64,000 nucleotides of DNA from Myxococcus stipitatus. Lineage in GTDB: Bacteria; Myxococcota; Myxococcia; Myxococcales; Myxococcaceae. The notes under the pieces were generated by a model. That model was not told where the DNA came from. It saw only the letters and a program-made list of their open reading frames with translations, and made no database searches. Of this stretch, positions 28,201 through 34,366 are shown piece after piece. The translations under genes were made by a program, and so were the position numbers. Every line of letters begins with the position of its first letter. Positions within the stretch are counted from its first letter, which is position 1. The DNA lies in the NCBI RefSeq assembly GCF_037414475.1, contig NZ_CP147913.1, positions 9,868,501 through 9,932,500 on the forward strand, read 5' to 3'.

Positions 28201-31200
28201 CCAGGCTCTTGTTGAAGCACAGCGCCACCGTGCTCCCCGTCGAGATCCCCATCGCCATCAGATGATGGGCAAGTTGGTTCGCGCGGGCCTCCAGCTCCAC
28301 GTAACGGAGCGAACGACTCCCGTCCGAGACGGCAATGGCGTCAGGCACACGCGCGGCCTGGGCCTCCACCGGGCGGAACACGGCCACCGGGGAATGCACC
28401 GCCCCGTTGGATTCTGGCGCACTCCACTCGGACAACAGTCGGCGCCGCTCATCCGCCGCCAACAACGTCAGCTCCACCAGGGGCCGGTCGGCCTTGTCGC
28501 GCAGCTCCGACAAGAGCTGGCGCACGTGCACCAGCATCCGCCTCACCACCGCCGCGTCGAAGCGGGAGGCGTCGTAGGTCAGCCGAAGCGACAGCTCCCG
28601 CCCTGGCATGGCCAACAACGTCAGTGGGTGGTGGTCCACCTCCACCGCTGTCGGGTTGCGCAAGACCAGCTCATCCGAGGGGGCGGCGAGTCCTGCCTCC
28701 ATCGGATAGTTCTCGTAGATGACGAGGGTCTCGAAGAGAGGCTCACCCGAGGGGACGTCGCTCCACTTACGCACCTCCACCAGAGGCGAGGACTCGTATT
28801 CACGCGCCTCTTGCAGCCAGGTCTGCAAGCCCTTCAACCAGGTCCCCACGGGACACATCGCGGGCATCCGCGCGCGCACGGGGATGGCGTTGATGAACAT
28901 CCCCACCATGCCTTCGATGCCAGGGAGCTCCGGAGGCCGGCCGGAGACCGTCAGGCCGAAGACCACGTCATCGCTCCCCGTGTATCGCCCCAACAACACC
29001 GCCCAGGCGCCCTGGAGCACCGTGCCCGGTGTCATCGACTGCCGCCGGGCAAAGGCCATCAAGGCCGACGTCTCCTCGATGCCGAGCCGCAGCTCCTCCA
29101 TGCCTCGTCCGGTCTGTCCCCGGACCGAGCCCCCCAGATTCAACCGCGTGGGTTCCGAGAAGCCCGCGAGTGCACCGCGCCAGAACTCCCTCGCGGCACC
29201 GGAGTCCTGCTTCGCGAGCCACGCGATGAAGTCACGGTAGGGCCGGACCTCACCGCGAGGAAGCGTCAGTCCGCGCCGCAGCGCTTCGTAGCGAGTGAAC
29301 ACCTCCCGCAACACCAGCTGCGTGGACCAGCCATCCAGCAGCAGGTGCGAGACGCTGAACACGACCCGCCACACCCGCTCTCCCGTCCGCAGCAACGTCA
29401 GCCGGAACAGCGGGGCCACCGAGAGCCGTACGCCTCGACGGCGGTCTTCCGCGAAGAAGTCCGCCACTCGGGCCTCCAACTCGCCACGAGGCACCGCGCG
29501 CCAGTCCTCCACGGACACCGGAGGCTCGGCCTCGCGCATCACCGCTTGGAGCGGTGCTTCCAGCCCTTCCCAGTAGAACGCCGTCCGGAGAATGGAGAAG
29601 CGTTGCGCCGCCTGACGCCACGCCTCGGTCAGCACCTCCACATCGAGCGCGCCATCCACCTCGAAGGAGAGCTGGTTGAAGTAAGGCTGCGTCTCGTCCG
29701 CTTGGAGGTGATGGAAGAGGATGCCCTGCTGCAAGGGCGACAGGGGATAGAGGTCCTCCACCTCGCGCAGACGCCGGCCTTGCGCAACCAGCGTGTCCGC
29801 GATCCGCTCCAACTCTCCCTGCCCCAACTTCGCCAAAGGAAAGTCGGAGGGCGCCAGGCCTCGCGGATCCTCCGAGGTCCCATGTGCGATGAGCACTCGA
29901 AGGGCGTCGCGCAGTTCGAGCGCGAGCCGCTCCACCGTCTCAGCGCGGTGAAGGCCCGTGCCATAAGTAAGCATCCACCGCATGCGCCCGCCGCTGACGG
30001 CGCAATCCACGTCGAGCCCATGCGCACGCAGTCCCCCAGCCGCACGCGTAGGCCCCACCGAGCCCTCCGCCATGCCCAACGGAGCCGTCGGGGGCAGAAC
30101 ATGGTCGAGCTGTCCCAGGTAGTTGAACCCCACCTCCGGCGCGGGCAGCGCGCGAAGCCGTTCGCGCACCTCTGAATCAGGAGACAGGTATCGCAGGGCC
30201 CCAAGCCCCACGCCCTTGTCGGGAACACGTCGCAAGGCCTCCTTCGCCGCACGCACCCAGGCCCCTGGGCCTTCTCCCGTGGACTCCACGAGCACGGGAT
30301 AGAGACTGGTGAACCACCCCACCGTGCGCGAGAGGTCGATGTCTCCGAAGAGGTCCTCGCGGCCGTGACTCTCCATCTCCACCCGGACACACGACGCACC
30401 GGTCCAGCGCTGCAGCACATGCGCGAGCGCGGCCAGGAGGAGTTCATCGGGCTTCGCCCGGAAGGCTCGCGCCACGTCCTGAAGCAAGGCCTGCGTCTCC
30501 GCGGGCTCCAACACCGACTCCACCAGACGCGAGGCCCCCTCCGTGTTCGCGGCTCCGCCTTCGACGTCCACCGGAAGCCGGCCAACCCGCTCCCACGGGA
30601 GGCTCAGCCAGAAGGCAGCCGCGGCTCCCGAGGACACCTCCCGGGCGTGCTCGACCAGCCGGGATGCCCACGCTTGATAGGACAGCGTCTTGGCAGGAAA
30701 CCGCACGGGCGCATCCGCCCGAAGGCACTGATACGCCGTCAGCAGGTCCTCCAACAGCACACGCCAGGACACCACATCCACCGCGAGATGATGGACAACG
30801 AGCAACAACTCCTGCGGTGCATCCGGCCCCAGTTCGAAGAGGACGGCTCTCGCGGGCTCTCCGGTGGACAACGACAGACTCGCCTGTGCTCGCGCTGACC
30901 GAGCCTCCACCTCCGCGCGCCACGCCGTTGGCGCCACTCCCGCGAGGTCCACCACCTCCAGCGGGAATGCGCCTTCCAGCCCAATCATCTCCTGGTGCCA
31001 CGCACCTTGCTCATCCCGCGTGAAGCGCAGACGCAGGGCATCGTGATGCTCGCGGAGTGCTTGAAGCGCCTTCGCCACATGCTCCGCCACCATGCGCTCG
31101 CGCAAGGTGAGCCGCAGGGCCTGGTTGAAGTGGTGCGCGTGAGCGAGCTCCTGATCGAAGAACCAGTGCTGGATGGGCGTCAGCTCCACGGGCCCTGTGA

Positions 31201-34200
31201 CCGGCCCTTGTGCCACGACGACCGAAGGGGCCGCGGAGACCACCGCCGCCAGTCGCGCGACCGTCGCGTGGTCGAAGAGCTGCTTCGCGCCGAAGTGAAG
31301 CCCGGCCTGCGCGGCGCGAGAGATGACCTGGATGCCGAGGATGGAGTCGCCCCCCAGCTCGAAGAAGTCGTCGTGGAGCCCCACGTGTGGCCGGCCCAAC
31401 ACCTGCGCCCAGATGGCAGCGAGCGCCGCTTCCTTCGCGTCGCGCGGTGCTTCCTTCTCCGACGTCACCACCTCGGTGGTGAACTCCGGAGCCGGCAGCG
31501 CCCGCCTGTCCACCTTGCCGTTGTCCGACAGCGGCAACGCCTCCAGTACGACGAAGGCCGCGGGCACCATGTACTCTGGCAGCCGCTCCTCCAAGAAAAC
31601 GCGCAGCGCCACGGGCTCCGGCGTCCCACCCTTCGCGGGCACCACATACGCCACGAGCCGAGCCCCATACGGAGCATCCTCGCGCACCATGGCCACCGTC
31701 TCCGCGACGAGCGCGTGCGTCCGGAGCACGGACTCCACTTCCCCCAGCTCGATGCGATAGCCACGCATCTTGACCTGGAAGTCCGCGCGGCCCAGGTACT
31801 CCAACCTGCCGTCGGCGCGCCAGCGCACCCGGTCTCCCGTGCGATAGAGGCGCGCGCCGCGCTCCGTTCCGAAAGCATCCGGAACGAAGCGCTCCGCCGT
31901 CAGCTCTGGCCGTCCCCAATAGCCACGCGCCACACCCGCGCCACCGATGAACAGTTCCCCCACCACGCCCACGGGAACCAGGCGCGAGTCTTCATCCAAC
32001 ACATACAAACGTGTGTTCGCGATGGGACGGCCAATCGCGACCGGTCCGCTCACCGCATCCGCGACGCTCACCGTGTATACGCAGCAGCCCACCACCGTCT
32101 CGGTGGGGCCGTACTCGTTGATGAGCCGAGTCCGCGGCGCATGCTCACGCCAGAAGGCGATTCCCTCGGCCGTCAGCGCTTCGCCTCCAATCACGAACGC
32201 ACGAGTACGCCCCGCCGCCTCTTCCGGGCTGAGCTGTGCGGCAAGCATGCGCAGATGCGTCGGCGTGAGCTTCACCAAGGAGAAGGGGCCTCCATCGCGC
32301 AGTGACTGGCCCAACCCTTCGATGCCCTGCTCTTCTGGCACCAGCACCACGGGCCGCCCCGCCACCAACGGCGCCACCAGACTGGTGACCGTCAGGTCGA
32401 ACGAGAGCGGAGAATGCACGGGCGACCCGCCGCCATCGGAGAGTCCGTAGGCGCGAATCGCCCAGCACAGGTAGTTCACCACGCCCCGGTGCTCGACCAT
32501 GACGCCCTTGGGGCGGCCCGTGCTCCCAGACGTGTAGATGAGGTACGCCAGGTCCTCGGGTCCCGACAGCGGCTCCGGCACCGTCACGGGCTCACGCCCG
32601 GCGGTCCGCTCCCAGTCTGAATCCAGGCAGAGCCCCACGGCCGACATCGCGGGCAGCGAGTCCACGAGCGATGCATCGGTGAGAACCACCGGCACACCCG
32701 TGTCTTCCATGAGGAAGGACACCCGGCTCGCGGGCCACGCCGGATCGATGGGCACATACGCCCCACCCGCCTTCAGCACGGCCCACAGCGCCACCACCAT
32801 GTCGGGGGTCCGGCGCGAATACAGCCCCACCAGCGACCCTCGCCGGATACCCAAGCGCCGCAGGTAGTGCGCGAGCTGGTTCGCGCGTCCATCCAGCTCC
32901 CGGAAGGACAGCCTCTCGTCCCCCATCGACACAGCCAACGCATCCGGGGAACGCGCCACGGCCTCCTCGAAGAGACCGTGCACGGTGGCGCGATTCGGAA
33001 ACGCCGCGCCGGTGTCGTTCCAGGCCACGAGGAGCTGATGCCGCTCCTCGTCCGTCATCAGGGACAGCGTGCCCAGCCGGCCCTCGGGATTCGCGGCGAG
33101 GGATTCCAGCACCCGTGAGAGCCGCTCCAGTTGCGCATCCACGAACGCCTGGGTGAAGCGCGCGCGGTCATAGCGCAGATACAGCGGGAGCCGAGGCCCT
33201 GGCAGCGCATTCAGCGTCAGGCTGAAGTGGTCTGCCTCCTCCGTCCTCACGTCAGAGACCGAGAGGGCTCGCAAGGAGGACGCGAGCGCGGCGTCCAGCG
33301 GATAGTTCTCGAAGACGACCAGCGTGTCGAAGAGCGCGGTGCCCGCGGGCACATCACTCCATCGCTGCACCTTCACCAGCGGCGCATGTTCGTGCTGACG
33401 GGCCTCCAACTGGCGCGTCTGGAGCTGGCGCAACCAGACCGGCCACGTGAGCTCCTGGGTCCAACGAACACGCACGGGCTGCGTGTTGATGAACAGGCCC
33501 ACCATGTCCTCCACGCCCGCGAGGTCCGCCGGACGCCCCGAGACAGTGGTGCCGAAGACGACATCCTGTGAGCCCGACAGATGACCGAGCACCAGCGCCC
33601 AGGCGCCCTGCACCAGGGTGCTCATCGTGAGCCCCTGCCGCCGCGCGAAGGTGTTGAGCGCCGCCGTCGTGGCTTCCGACAACGTCCTGACTCTCGTGCC
33701 GCGCCCTTCCCCTTCTCCTTGGACGGTGGCTCGGATGGGCGTGGGTTCGTGGACACCCGCCAGTTCGCGGCGCCAGTACGCCTCTGTGTCCTCCAGGTCT
33801 CTCTGCGCGAGCCAGCCCAGGTAGTCGCGAAAGGGGCGCGGCGGAGACAGGCGCGGTGAGCGGCCCGCGCGAAGTCCCTCGTACAGCGTGAAGACGTCTC
33901 GCAACACCAGCGGGATGGACCAGCCGTCCAGCATGAGGTGCGAATGACTGAAGACGAACCGGTGCACGTCCGCCGCGCGCCGGAACAATGACAGACGTAC
34001 CAGGGGCGCGCTCGACAGGTCGAAGCCGTCCCTCCGGTCCTGCTCGAGGAAGGCCGTCAGGCGCGCCTCGAAATCCTCCGTGGATAGGTCGCGCCAGTCC
34101 TCGATGCGAAGCGGCAGGTCCACCTCGCGCAGCACCACTTGCACGGGCTCGTCCACGTCATCCCAGACCAGCGCCGTGCGAAGCACGGGATGCGCCACCA

Positions 34201-34366
34201 GCACCTCACGCCATGCGCGGGTGAAGACGTCCTGGTCCAGCGTGCCCCGCAGTTCACAGACGAGCTGGTTGAAGTAGAGCCCCTGCCCCGGCTCGGCGAT
34301 GGCGTGGAAGAGCATGCCTCCCTGCAAGGGAGACAGCGGATACAAATCCTCGAGGTTGTCGCTCAT
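16292..34366 (-). CDS. Five-module NRPS with terminal thioesterase (lipopeptide synthetase 3)
   Basis: A 6024-aa synthetase. Domain order with approximate residues: C 1-446, A 453-966, PCP 976-1043, E 1053-1523, C 1533-1980, A 1990-2503, PCP 2510-2583, C 2596-3053, A 3056-3550, PCP 3560-3630, C 3640-4093, A 4103-4620, PCP 4630-4703, C 4710-5170, A 5173-5663, PCP 5673-5743, TE 5763-6024. The first two C domains have SHLMLDGW/SHLLLDGW and open with DLYPLSPLQ, as expected after E domains; the last three are LSFAQQRLWF types with HHIVSDGW or HHIISDGW. Specificity residues read by eye: A1 DLTKVGEVG (Asn), A2 DVQFVAQVV (Pro-like), A3 and A5 DALWLGGTF (aliphatic, Val-like), A4 DLTKVGHVG (Asp). The first PCP is GGDS, followed by a real E domain (HHLAVDVVSW, VGFNYLGQ), giving D-Asn. 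TE: GWSLGG (Ser near 5835) and GDHYSVL. ATGA overlap with the upstream gene. Confidence 0.93.
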   Translation of the reverse strand: MSDNLEDLYPLSPLQGGMLFHAIAEPGQGLYFNQLVCELRGTLDQDVFTRAWREVLVAHPVLRTALVWDDVDEPVQVVLREVDLPLRIEDWRDLSTEDFEARLTAFLEQDRRDGFDLSSAPLVRLSLFRRAADVHRFVFSHSHLMLDGWSIPLVLRDVFTLYEGLRAGRSPRLSPPRPFRDYLGWLAQRDLEDTEAYWRRELAGVHEPTPIRATVQGEGEGRGTRVRTLSEATTAALNTFARRQGLTMSTLVQGAWALVLGHLSGSQDVVFGTTVSGRPADLAGVEDMVGLFINTQPVRVRWTQELTWPVWLRQLQTRQLEARQHEHAPLVKVQRWSDVPAGTALFDTLVVFENYPLDAALASSLRALSVSDVRTEEADHFSLTLNALPGPRLPLYLRYDRARFTQAFVDAQLERLSRVLESLAANPEGRLGTLSLMTDEERHQLLVAWNDTGAAFPNRATVHGLFEEAVARSPDALAVSMGDERLSFRELDGRANQLAHYLRRLGIRRGSLVGLYSRRTPDMVVALWAVLKAGGAYVPIDPAWPASRVSFLMEDTGVPVVLTDASLVDSLPAMSAVGLCLDSDWERTAGREPVTVPEPLSGPEDLAYLIYTSGSTGRPKGVMVEHRGVVNYLCWAIRAYGLSDGGGSPVHSPLSFDLTVTSLVAPLVAGRPVVLVPEEQGIEGLGQSLRDGGPFSLVKLTPTHLRMLAAQLSPEEAAGRTRAFVIGGEALTAEGIAFWREHAPRTRLINEYGPTETVVGCCVYTVSVADAVSGPVAIGRPIANTRLYVLDEDSRLVPVGVVGELFIGGAGVARGYWGRPELTAERFVPDAFGTERGARLYRTGDRVRWRADGRLEYLGRADFQVKMRGYRIELGEVESVLRTHALVAETVAMVREDAPYGARLVAYVVPAKGGTPEPVALRVFLEERLPEYMVPAAFVVLEALPLSDNGKVDRRALPAPEFTTEVVTSEKEAPRDAKEAALAAIWAQVLGRPHVGLHDDFFELGGDSILGIQVISRAAQAGLHFGAKQLFDHATVARLAAVVSAAPSVVVAQGPVTGPVELTPIQHWFFDQELAHAHHFNQALRLTLRERMVAEHVAKALQALREHHDALRLRFTRDEQGAWHQEMIGLEGAFPLEVVDLAGVAPTAWRAEVEARSARAQASLSLSTGEPARAVLFELGPDAPQELLLVVHHLAVDVVSWRVLLEDLLTAYQCLRADAPVRFPAKTLSYQAWASRLVEHAREVSSGAAAAFWLSLPWERVGRLPVDVEGGAANTEGASRLVESVLEPAETQALLQDVARAFRAKPDELLLAALAHVLQRWTGASCVRVEMESHGREDLFGDIDLSRTVGWFTSLYPVLVESTGEGPGAWVRAAKEALRRVPDKGVGLGALRYLSPDSEVRERLRALPAPEVGFNYLGQLDHVLPPTAPLGMAEGSVGPTRAAGGLRAHGLDVDCAVSGGRMRWMLTYGTGLHRAETVERLALELRDALRVLIAHGTSEDPRGLAPSDFPLAKLGQGELERIADTLVAQGRRLREVEDLYPLSPLQQGILFHHLQADETQPYFNQLSFEVDGALDVEVLTEAWRQAAQRFSILRTAFYWEGLEAPLQAVMREAEPPVSVEDWRAVPRGELEARVADFFAEDRRRGVRLSVAPLFRLTLLRTGERVWRVVFSVSHLLLDGWSTQLVLREVFTRYEALRRGLTLPRGEVRPYRDFIAWLAKQDSGAAREFWRGALAGFSEPTRLNLGGSVRGQTGRGMEELRLGIEETSALMAFARRQSMTPGTVLQGAWAVLLGRYTGSDDVVFGLTVSGRPPELPGIEGMVGMFINAIPVRARMPAMCPVGTWLKGLQTWLQEAREYESSPLVEVRKWSDVPSGEPLFETLVIYENYPMEAGLAAPSDELVLRNPTAVEVDHHPLTLLAMPGRELSLRLTYDASRFDAAVVRRMLVHVRQLLSELRDKADRPLVELTLLAADERRRLLSEWSAPESNGAVHSPVAVFRPVEAQAARVPDAIAVSDGSRSLRYVELEARANQLAHHLMAMGISTGSTVALCFNKSLDLAVAVLGALKTGATYVPLDPRYPAERLAFMLEDSSAAVVLSHSGLKSVLPVDSRARRVFVDVDAGVIAQQPAHAPGREVPPETACYLIYTSGSTGRPKGVALSHRALSHLVAWQLERSANPTAKTLQFAALSFDVSFQEMFSTWWAGGTLVMPSEDVRQDLSALLSFLDDHAVERLFLPFVALQALADLVVQGGRVPHALREVVTAGEQLQVTPSLVAFFERLPGCVLENQYGPSETHVVSAHRLFGAPSSWPRLPSIGNPLPHSQLYVLDPWGEPCPEGVAGELLIGGAALAHGYMGRPDLTAERFVPHPFSEVPGARLYRTGDLARWALDGAVEFVGRLDGQVKLRGFRIELGEVEAALRAVPGVRDAAAVVREDIAGDRRLVGYVVLAEDSGDELARTRDSLRSWVGARLPEYMVPATFVVLESLPLTPSGKVNRKALPVPETGDGAFVAPRTVTEQIVAGIFAEVLGLERVGLQGHFFDLGGHSLIATRAISRARGAFGAELPLRELFEAPTVVEFAKRVERLTQVGAARVAPPLVPRTDKSRPPPLSFAQQRLWFLDQLEPASASYNVPGAVRMLGPLDTVALARTFEELVRRHEALRTTFRSENGVAAQIIAPASNVVMREVHLDVLPESSREAEARRLVEQEVSKPFDLTRGPLLRVTLARLGEEEHVLVVVLHHIVSDGWSTEVLVREVGALYEAYAEGRESPLKELAVQYADYAEWQRGWLKGEVLEKQVEYWRKQLEGAPGALELVTDKARPAVQSFRGEVVGARWKKGLWRKVEEASRREGATAFMVLLSAYQVVLSRWAGQGEVVVGFPIAGRTQEETEGLIGYFANTLVLRGRVEEGERVRELVGRAKEVTLGAYAHQEVPFEKLVEELVPKRDMSRSPLFQVSLTLQNTPGAEVRLGRGLRMRGLEAETGTSKFDFSLLVGEEEESVAVTLNYNSDLYERRTGERLLRHMREVLEGMVEGMGKRVWEVPLEGEEERRRVVKEWSGRARRAPRREETLAELFEEQVEKAPGRVAVEWGGEALTYGELNERANQLAHYLRERGVGPEVKVGLCEERSLKWVVGALGVVKAGGAYVPLERGMPAERLRWMKREAGVEVVVGSGEWVEEVAESADVVVRVDEEVDAIGRKPRTNPERRGSGGNLAYVMYTSGSTGKPKGVGVPQRAVVRLVKGASYAHFGEDEVWLQLAPVSFDASTLEVWGALLNGGKLVVYPAGEVSLEGVGEALTKHGVTSLWLTAALFEQMQAYQSEALRGVRQVLAGGDVLPVARVRERLREGGRLINGYGPTENTTFTTTHTVEREVEGRSVPIGVPVEGTEVYVLDERMSPVGEGVPGELYAGGEGLAGGYVGRPEWTAERFVPSPFGEGERLYRTGDVVRWKGEGVLEFLGRKDRQVKVRGYRIELGEVEEGLKQQEGVKEAVAVVRGSSLVGYVVGEVEGVKVREGLRRTLPEYEVPSVVVVVKELPLTVNGKVDREALPAPEEVREEKYEEPKEGLEEKLAEIFREVLGARRVGRREDFFELGGHSLLATQVVARVRALRGVDVPLRTLFEAPTIESLAERIGSEAQGEPSLGIHPLVARPRTTGGLPLSFAQQRLWFFEQLSPGSAAYNIPIHLRVDGTLRVDALQRALSALVARHESLRTHFAMHEGEPIQVIRGPAEFPLQVEDLSVLPEAERWDAARRRVVDESLRPFELGQPWLLRVSLLRLEPEMHVLSVVMHHIISDGWSLGVLVRELSTLYSAFTEGQDAPLPLLAVQYADYALWQREWLQGSRLESQLDWWRQRLAGAPPHLELPTDGPRLTVPSNRGATVPVRLSRELSDAVVALGRQANATPFMVLLAAFQVLLSRYSGQEDVCVGSPIAGRGYAETEGLIGFFVNTLVMRAQVRPGETFLDLLAQVRESTLGAYEHQALPFEKLVEALQPVRDLSRGALFQVLFVLQNTPVGTVELPSLTLTPWAMDGTESARFELTLNLSESARGFEGTLLFNTDLFREATAARMASHFRRLLESITGNPAQPLIRLSFMSPAERQQMLAVGALVTESVSRGTTMHELLGLQSVRTPGALAVRCEDSVVSYGELDARANQLAHRLRELGVGPEVPVVLCLERGVGLVVALLGVLKAGGAYVPLEPSQPAARLALLVEEVAAPVVVTESRHRASFDTSPARCVLLDEETEQLERQPRVAPVVHVVPDNLAYVLFTSGSTGRPKGVAVTHGALVNYVQAVMERLRLRECESFALVSTIGADLGNTVLFPALLTGGVLHVITQERASSPAGMAEYFQRHKVDCVKMVPSHLSAWLTAPDPSRVLPRKRLVLGGESSGWALLEQVLALAPTLEVFNHYGPTETTVGVLAGRMGVDGAGTRSLRGAAVPLGWPMARSRLYVLDEALSPVPLGVPGELFIGGEQVARGYLGRPELTAERLVPDLFSPVAGARMYRTGDRVRWLADGRVEFLGRFDFQVKVRGFRVEPGEVAAVLREHSLVAEAVVVAREDVPGERRLVAYVLAVAGRSVDVGALRGFAQERLPAHMVPSAFVELAALPLTLNGKLDRRALPVPEAGAGVSEHAYVPPATAMEELLAAIWKDVLRVEQVGRHDDFFALGGHSLVATQVVARLRSSRGVEVPLRALFEAPTLEGFARKVEHVARAVSVPVLRRSSRTGALPLSFAQQRLWFLDRLEPGSATYNAPYALKLEGPLDVEVLERVFTEVVRRHESLRTRFPDERGVPVQVISPPGAFIIQRVELREGEDREATLRRFVRDESTRPFDLAAGPLLRATLVGLGEEEHVLVVVLHHIVSDGWSTGVLVREVATLYEAYAEGRESPLKELAVQYADYAEWQRGWLKGEVLEKQVEYWRKQLKGAPGALELVTDKARPAVQSFRGEVVGARWEKGLWRKVEEASRREGATAFMVLLSAYQVVLSRWAGQGEVVVGFPIAGRTQEETEGLIGYFANTLVLRGRVEEGERVRELVGRAKEVTLGAYAHQEVPFEKLVEELVPKRDMSRSPLFQVSLTLQNTPGAEVRLGRGLRMRGLEAETGTSKFDFSLLVGEEEESVAVTLNYNSDLYERRTGERLLRHVREVLEGMVEGMGKRVWEVRLDGEEERRRVVKEWSGRARRAPRREETLAELFEEQVEKAPGRVAVEWGGEALTYGELNERANQLAHYLRERGVGPEVKVGLCEERSLKWVVGALGVVKAGGAYVPLERGMPAERLRWMKREAGVEVVVGSGEWVEEVAESADVVVRVDEEVDAIGRKPRTNPVGRGSGGNLAYVMYTSGSTGKPKGVGVPQRAVVRLVKGASYAHFGEDEVWLQLAPVSFDASTLEVWGALLNGGKLVVYPAGEVSLEGVGAALRRHGVTSLWLTAALFEQMQAYQSEALRGVRQVLAGGDVLPVARVRERLREGGRLINGYGPTENTTFTTTHTVEREVEGRSVPIGVPVEGTEVYVLDERMSPVGEGVPGELYAGGEGLAGGYVGRPEWTAERFVPSPFGEGERLYRTGDVVRWKGEGVLEFLGRKDRQVKVRGYRIELGEVEEGLKQQEGVKEAVAVVRGSSLVGYVVGEVEGVKVREGLRRTLPEYEVPSVVVVVKELPLTVNGKVDREALPAPEEVREEKYEEPREGLEEKLAEIFREVLGARRVGRKEDFFELGGHSLLATQVVARVRALTGVDVPLRALFEAPSVEQLSSWLESSRANGAVRDCVTLQSEGAGAPVFFVHAVGGAVGPYRMLARLLGTERPFYGLQAPGLDGSEAPLEQVEALARHHVAALRSVRPEGPYVLGGWSLGGVVAFEMARELERQGQKVARLVLLDSFTPEAEAPARAPDGALLLAGMAMDLARTAGAEPSLGPELLAGLSDDEQIAQVAHYARASGWLPPEVRDVDLRAWRDVTRANLRALAAYRPGPYGGGPVTLLRAKDAKRERAVDASHGWSRFVSPGQLTVEDVSGDHYSVLRAPYVDVLATRLANILGRVT
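17193..19855 (-). repeat. NRPS block repeat, copy 2 (last C-A-PCP)
   Basis: Near-identical to 23535-26197 at a constant offset of 6342 bp. It runs from just before the HHIVSDGW motif of the fifth C domain (residue about 4838), through the whole A domain, to the PCP (about 5725). Identity is essentially continuous from 17193 to 19759; a diverged stretch of about 27 bp follows, then identity resumes to about 19855. The plus strand is strongly pyrimidine-rich (runs of CTCC/CCAC). Confidence 0.9.
23535..26197 (-). repeat. NRPS block repeat, copy 1 (third C-A-PCP)
   Basis: Partner of 17193-19855, covering residues about 2724-3611 of the synthetase. I count by eye only about 15 amino-acid differences over some 888 residues (for example EALTKHG here against AALRRHG in the other copy, and NPERRG against NPVGRG). 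Sequence outside both edges diverges abruptly to ordinary paralogous similarity. Confidence 0.9.

Noticed and set aside
28073..30175. A 700-codon plus-strand open frame within the giant NRPS gene
   Set aside because: Antisense to clear C, E and A domain sequence; composition is that of a reverse-strand shadow.
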